Positions 63,244 through 64,000 of a stretch of DNA of 64,000 nt are shown here, piece by piece. Position numbers and translations under genes: made by a program. Within the stretch, counting starts at the first letter, position 1. The number at the start of each line of letters is the position of its first letter. The notes under the pieces are model-generated. The model did not search any database and was not told the origin of the DNA. It saw only the letters and a program-made list of their open reading frames with translations. The stretch spans positions 22,624-86,623 of the forward strand of contig JAHCLO010000029.1 in NCBI GenBank assembly GCA_026125285.1. The letters are read 5' to 3'. This DNA is from Verrucomicrobiia bacterium. GTDB taxonomy: Bacteria > Verrucomicrobiota > Verrucomicrobiia > Limisphaerales > JADLHS01.

Positions 63244-64000
63244 TCAGTTCACGTAGATAAATTCGTTGGAGGCGAGCAGGGCCTTCGCGAAGCTCTGCCA
63301 TGCGGACAGACGCCGTTCTGCGGCGTCGGCCTTGCCGCTCGCCAGCGCCCGCTCGACGCTCCCCAGGAACGTTAGCGCCCGGTCTGTTTCCGCCGGCGCC
63401 GGGGGCCGCGCCAGCGCCCGTTCGTATGCCCACCGGATGCGCCCCGCATCGTCCAGGTCCTCCCTGGCCAACAGGCTCTCGGCCATGACGCGCGTGTGGC
63501 GCAACACCGTCGGCCCGTTCATCGAGAACAGCGCCTGCGGCGCGACCACGGTCGAATCGCGATCGCCGTTCGACACGGCCGGATCGGGCATGTCAAACGC
63601 CTGGAAGACGTCGTACAACGAGCTGCGAATCACCGGGATGTACACCGACCGGATGTTCCGCTCGTAGTCGATATCGCCCCCCTTGGCCGTGTCGCTGACG
63701 TACTGGCGATCCTTGTACGTAAGGATCGACCCGCCGCCGCTGAGGTCGAGGTTGCCCGCCGCCGCCATCACCGCGTCCCGGATCGCCTCGCCTTCCAGCC
63801 GCCGCCGGTTCGCCCGCCATAGCAGCTTGTTGTCCGGGTCCGCCTCCGCCGCCCGCGCGTCCCAGTCGCTGCTCATCTGGTATGCGCTCGACAGCATGAT
63901 CAGCCGGTGCATCCGTTTGATCGACCACCCGCCCTCGACGAACTGCCTCGCCAGCCAGTCCAGCAGCGCTTGGTTAACCGGCGGCTCGCCCAACCGGCCG
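63244..64000 (-). CDS. DUF1553/PSD1-type protein, 5' part outside the window
   Basis: Only the C-terminal 250 or so residues are visible. 'LGEPPVNQALLDWLARQFVEGGWSIKRMHRLIMLSSAYQ' and 'RRRLEGEAIRDAVMAAAG' are typical of DUF1553, which in full-length proteins follows a cytochrome c-like PSD1 and DUF1549 domain. Its stop lies two bases before the DUF1501 start, so the two genes form an operon. GC content here appears higher than in most of the window. Confidence 0.9.
   Translation of the reverse strand, partial: GRLGEPPVNQALLDWLARQFVEGGWSIKRMHRLIMLSSAYQMSSDWDARAAEADPDNKLLWRANRRRLEGEAIRDAVMAAAGNLDLSGGGSILTYKDRQYVSDTAKGGDIDYERNIRSVYIPVIRSSLYDVFQAFDMPDPAVSNGDRDSTVVAPQALFSMNGPTVLRHTRVMAESLLAREDLDDAGRIRWAYERALARPPAPAETDRALTFLGSVERALASGKADAAERRLSAWQSFAKALLASNEFIYVN

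Overview
The window looks like a chromosome (or metagenome-assembled chromosome) of a Verrucomicrobia-type member of the PVC superphylum, about 60% GC. The evidence is gene content: a PVC-type CxxCH heme-binding dehydrogenase, a DUF1501 gene next to a DUF1553/PSD1-type gene, a ThuA protein, a lipoprotein of the TIGR04073 exosortase-associated type, a pseudopilin with the 'ASMLLPALSRAKE' N-terminus, and many intergenic palindromic elements. No rRNA gene and no CRISPR array was seen.

1-38.5 kb is ordinary chromosome with short operons: a DUF255 thioredoxin-domain protein; CPBP protease-thiL-Uma2-tsaE-tsaB, convergent with ispE; lipoprotein, Nif3 and hisD; pyrF; a cluster of very small genes before a serine-dehydrogenase-type proteinase; two oligopeptide ABC ATPases with a PP2C-like phosphatase between them; a pseudopilin; the large heme protein; xylA; scpA-scpB-thiE; an Mrp cation/proton antiporter operon that stops after mrpD; and sugar kinase, ThuA, epimerase, redoxin and M42 peptidase genes. 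Palindromic and heptameric repeats are scattered here. One sits in frame in an ABC ATPase gene, and one lies between a broken copy and an intact copy of the next ATPase gene.

38.53-59.98 kb is an integrated element. A tRNA-Asp gene (38527-38603) forms its left end, and a perfect 50-bp copy of the tRNA 3' part (59926-59975) forms its right end. A tyrosine integrase lies just inside the tRNA. It is followed by an AlpA/excisionase-like HTH gene, a DUF736-like gene, a primase-helicase, and a dense cluster of TGATGGAA octamers that resembles iterons. Cargo includes a serine recombinase, three small possibly related proteins, a five-gene operon hsdM-hsdS-darT-darG-hsdR (type I restriction-modification with a DarTG ADP-ribosylation toxin-antitoxin pair inside), lipoproteins, small regulators, and a duplicated DNA methyltransferase whose first half lacks the catalytic motif. 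No conjugation or virion genes were seen, so the element resembles a phage-satellite-like or mobilizable island carrying defence genes.

60.0-61.75 kb is a graveyard: a second, C-terminally truncated integrase next to the right attachment site, a frameshifted GIY-YIG nuclease remnant, and the 5' end of a secreted protein. This points to repeated integration at the same tRNA. 61.78-64 kb returns to chromosome-type genes (DUF1501 and a partial DUF1553/PSD1 gene).
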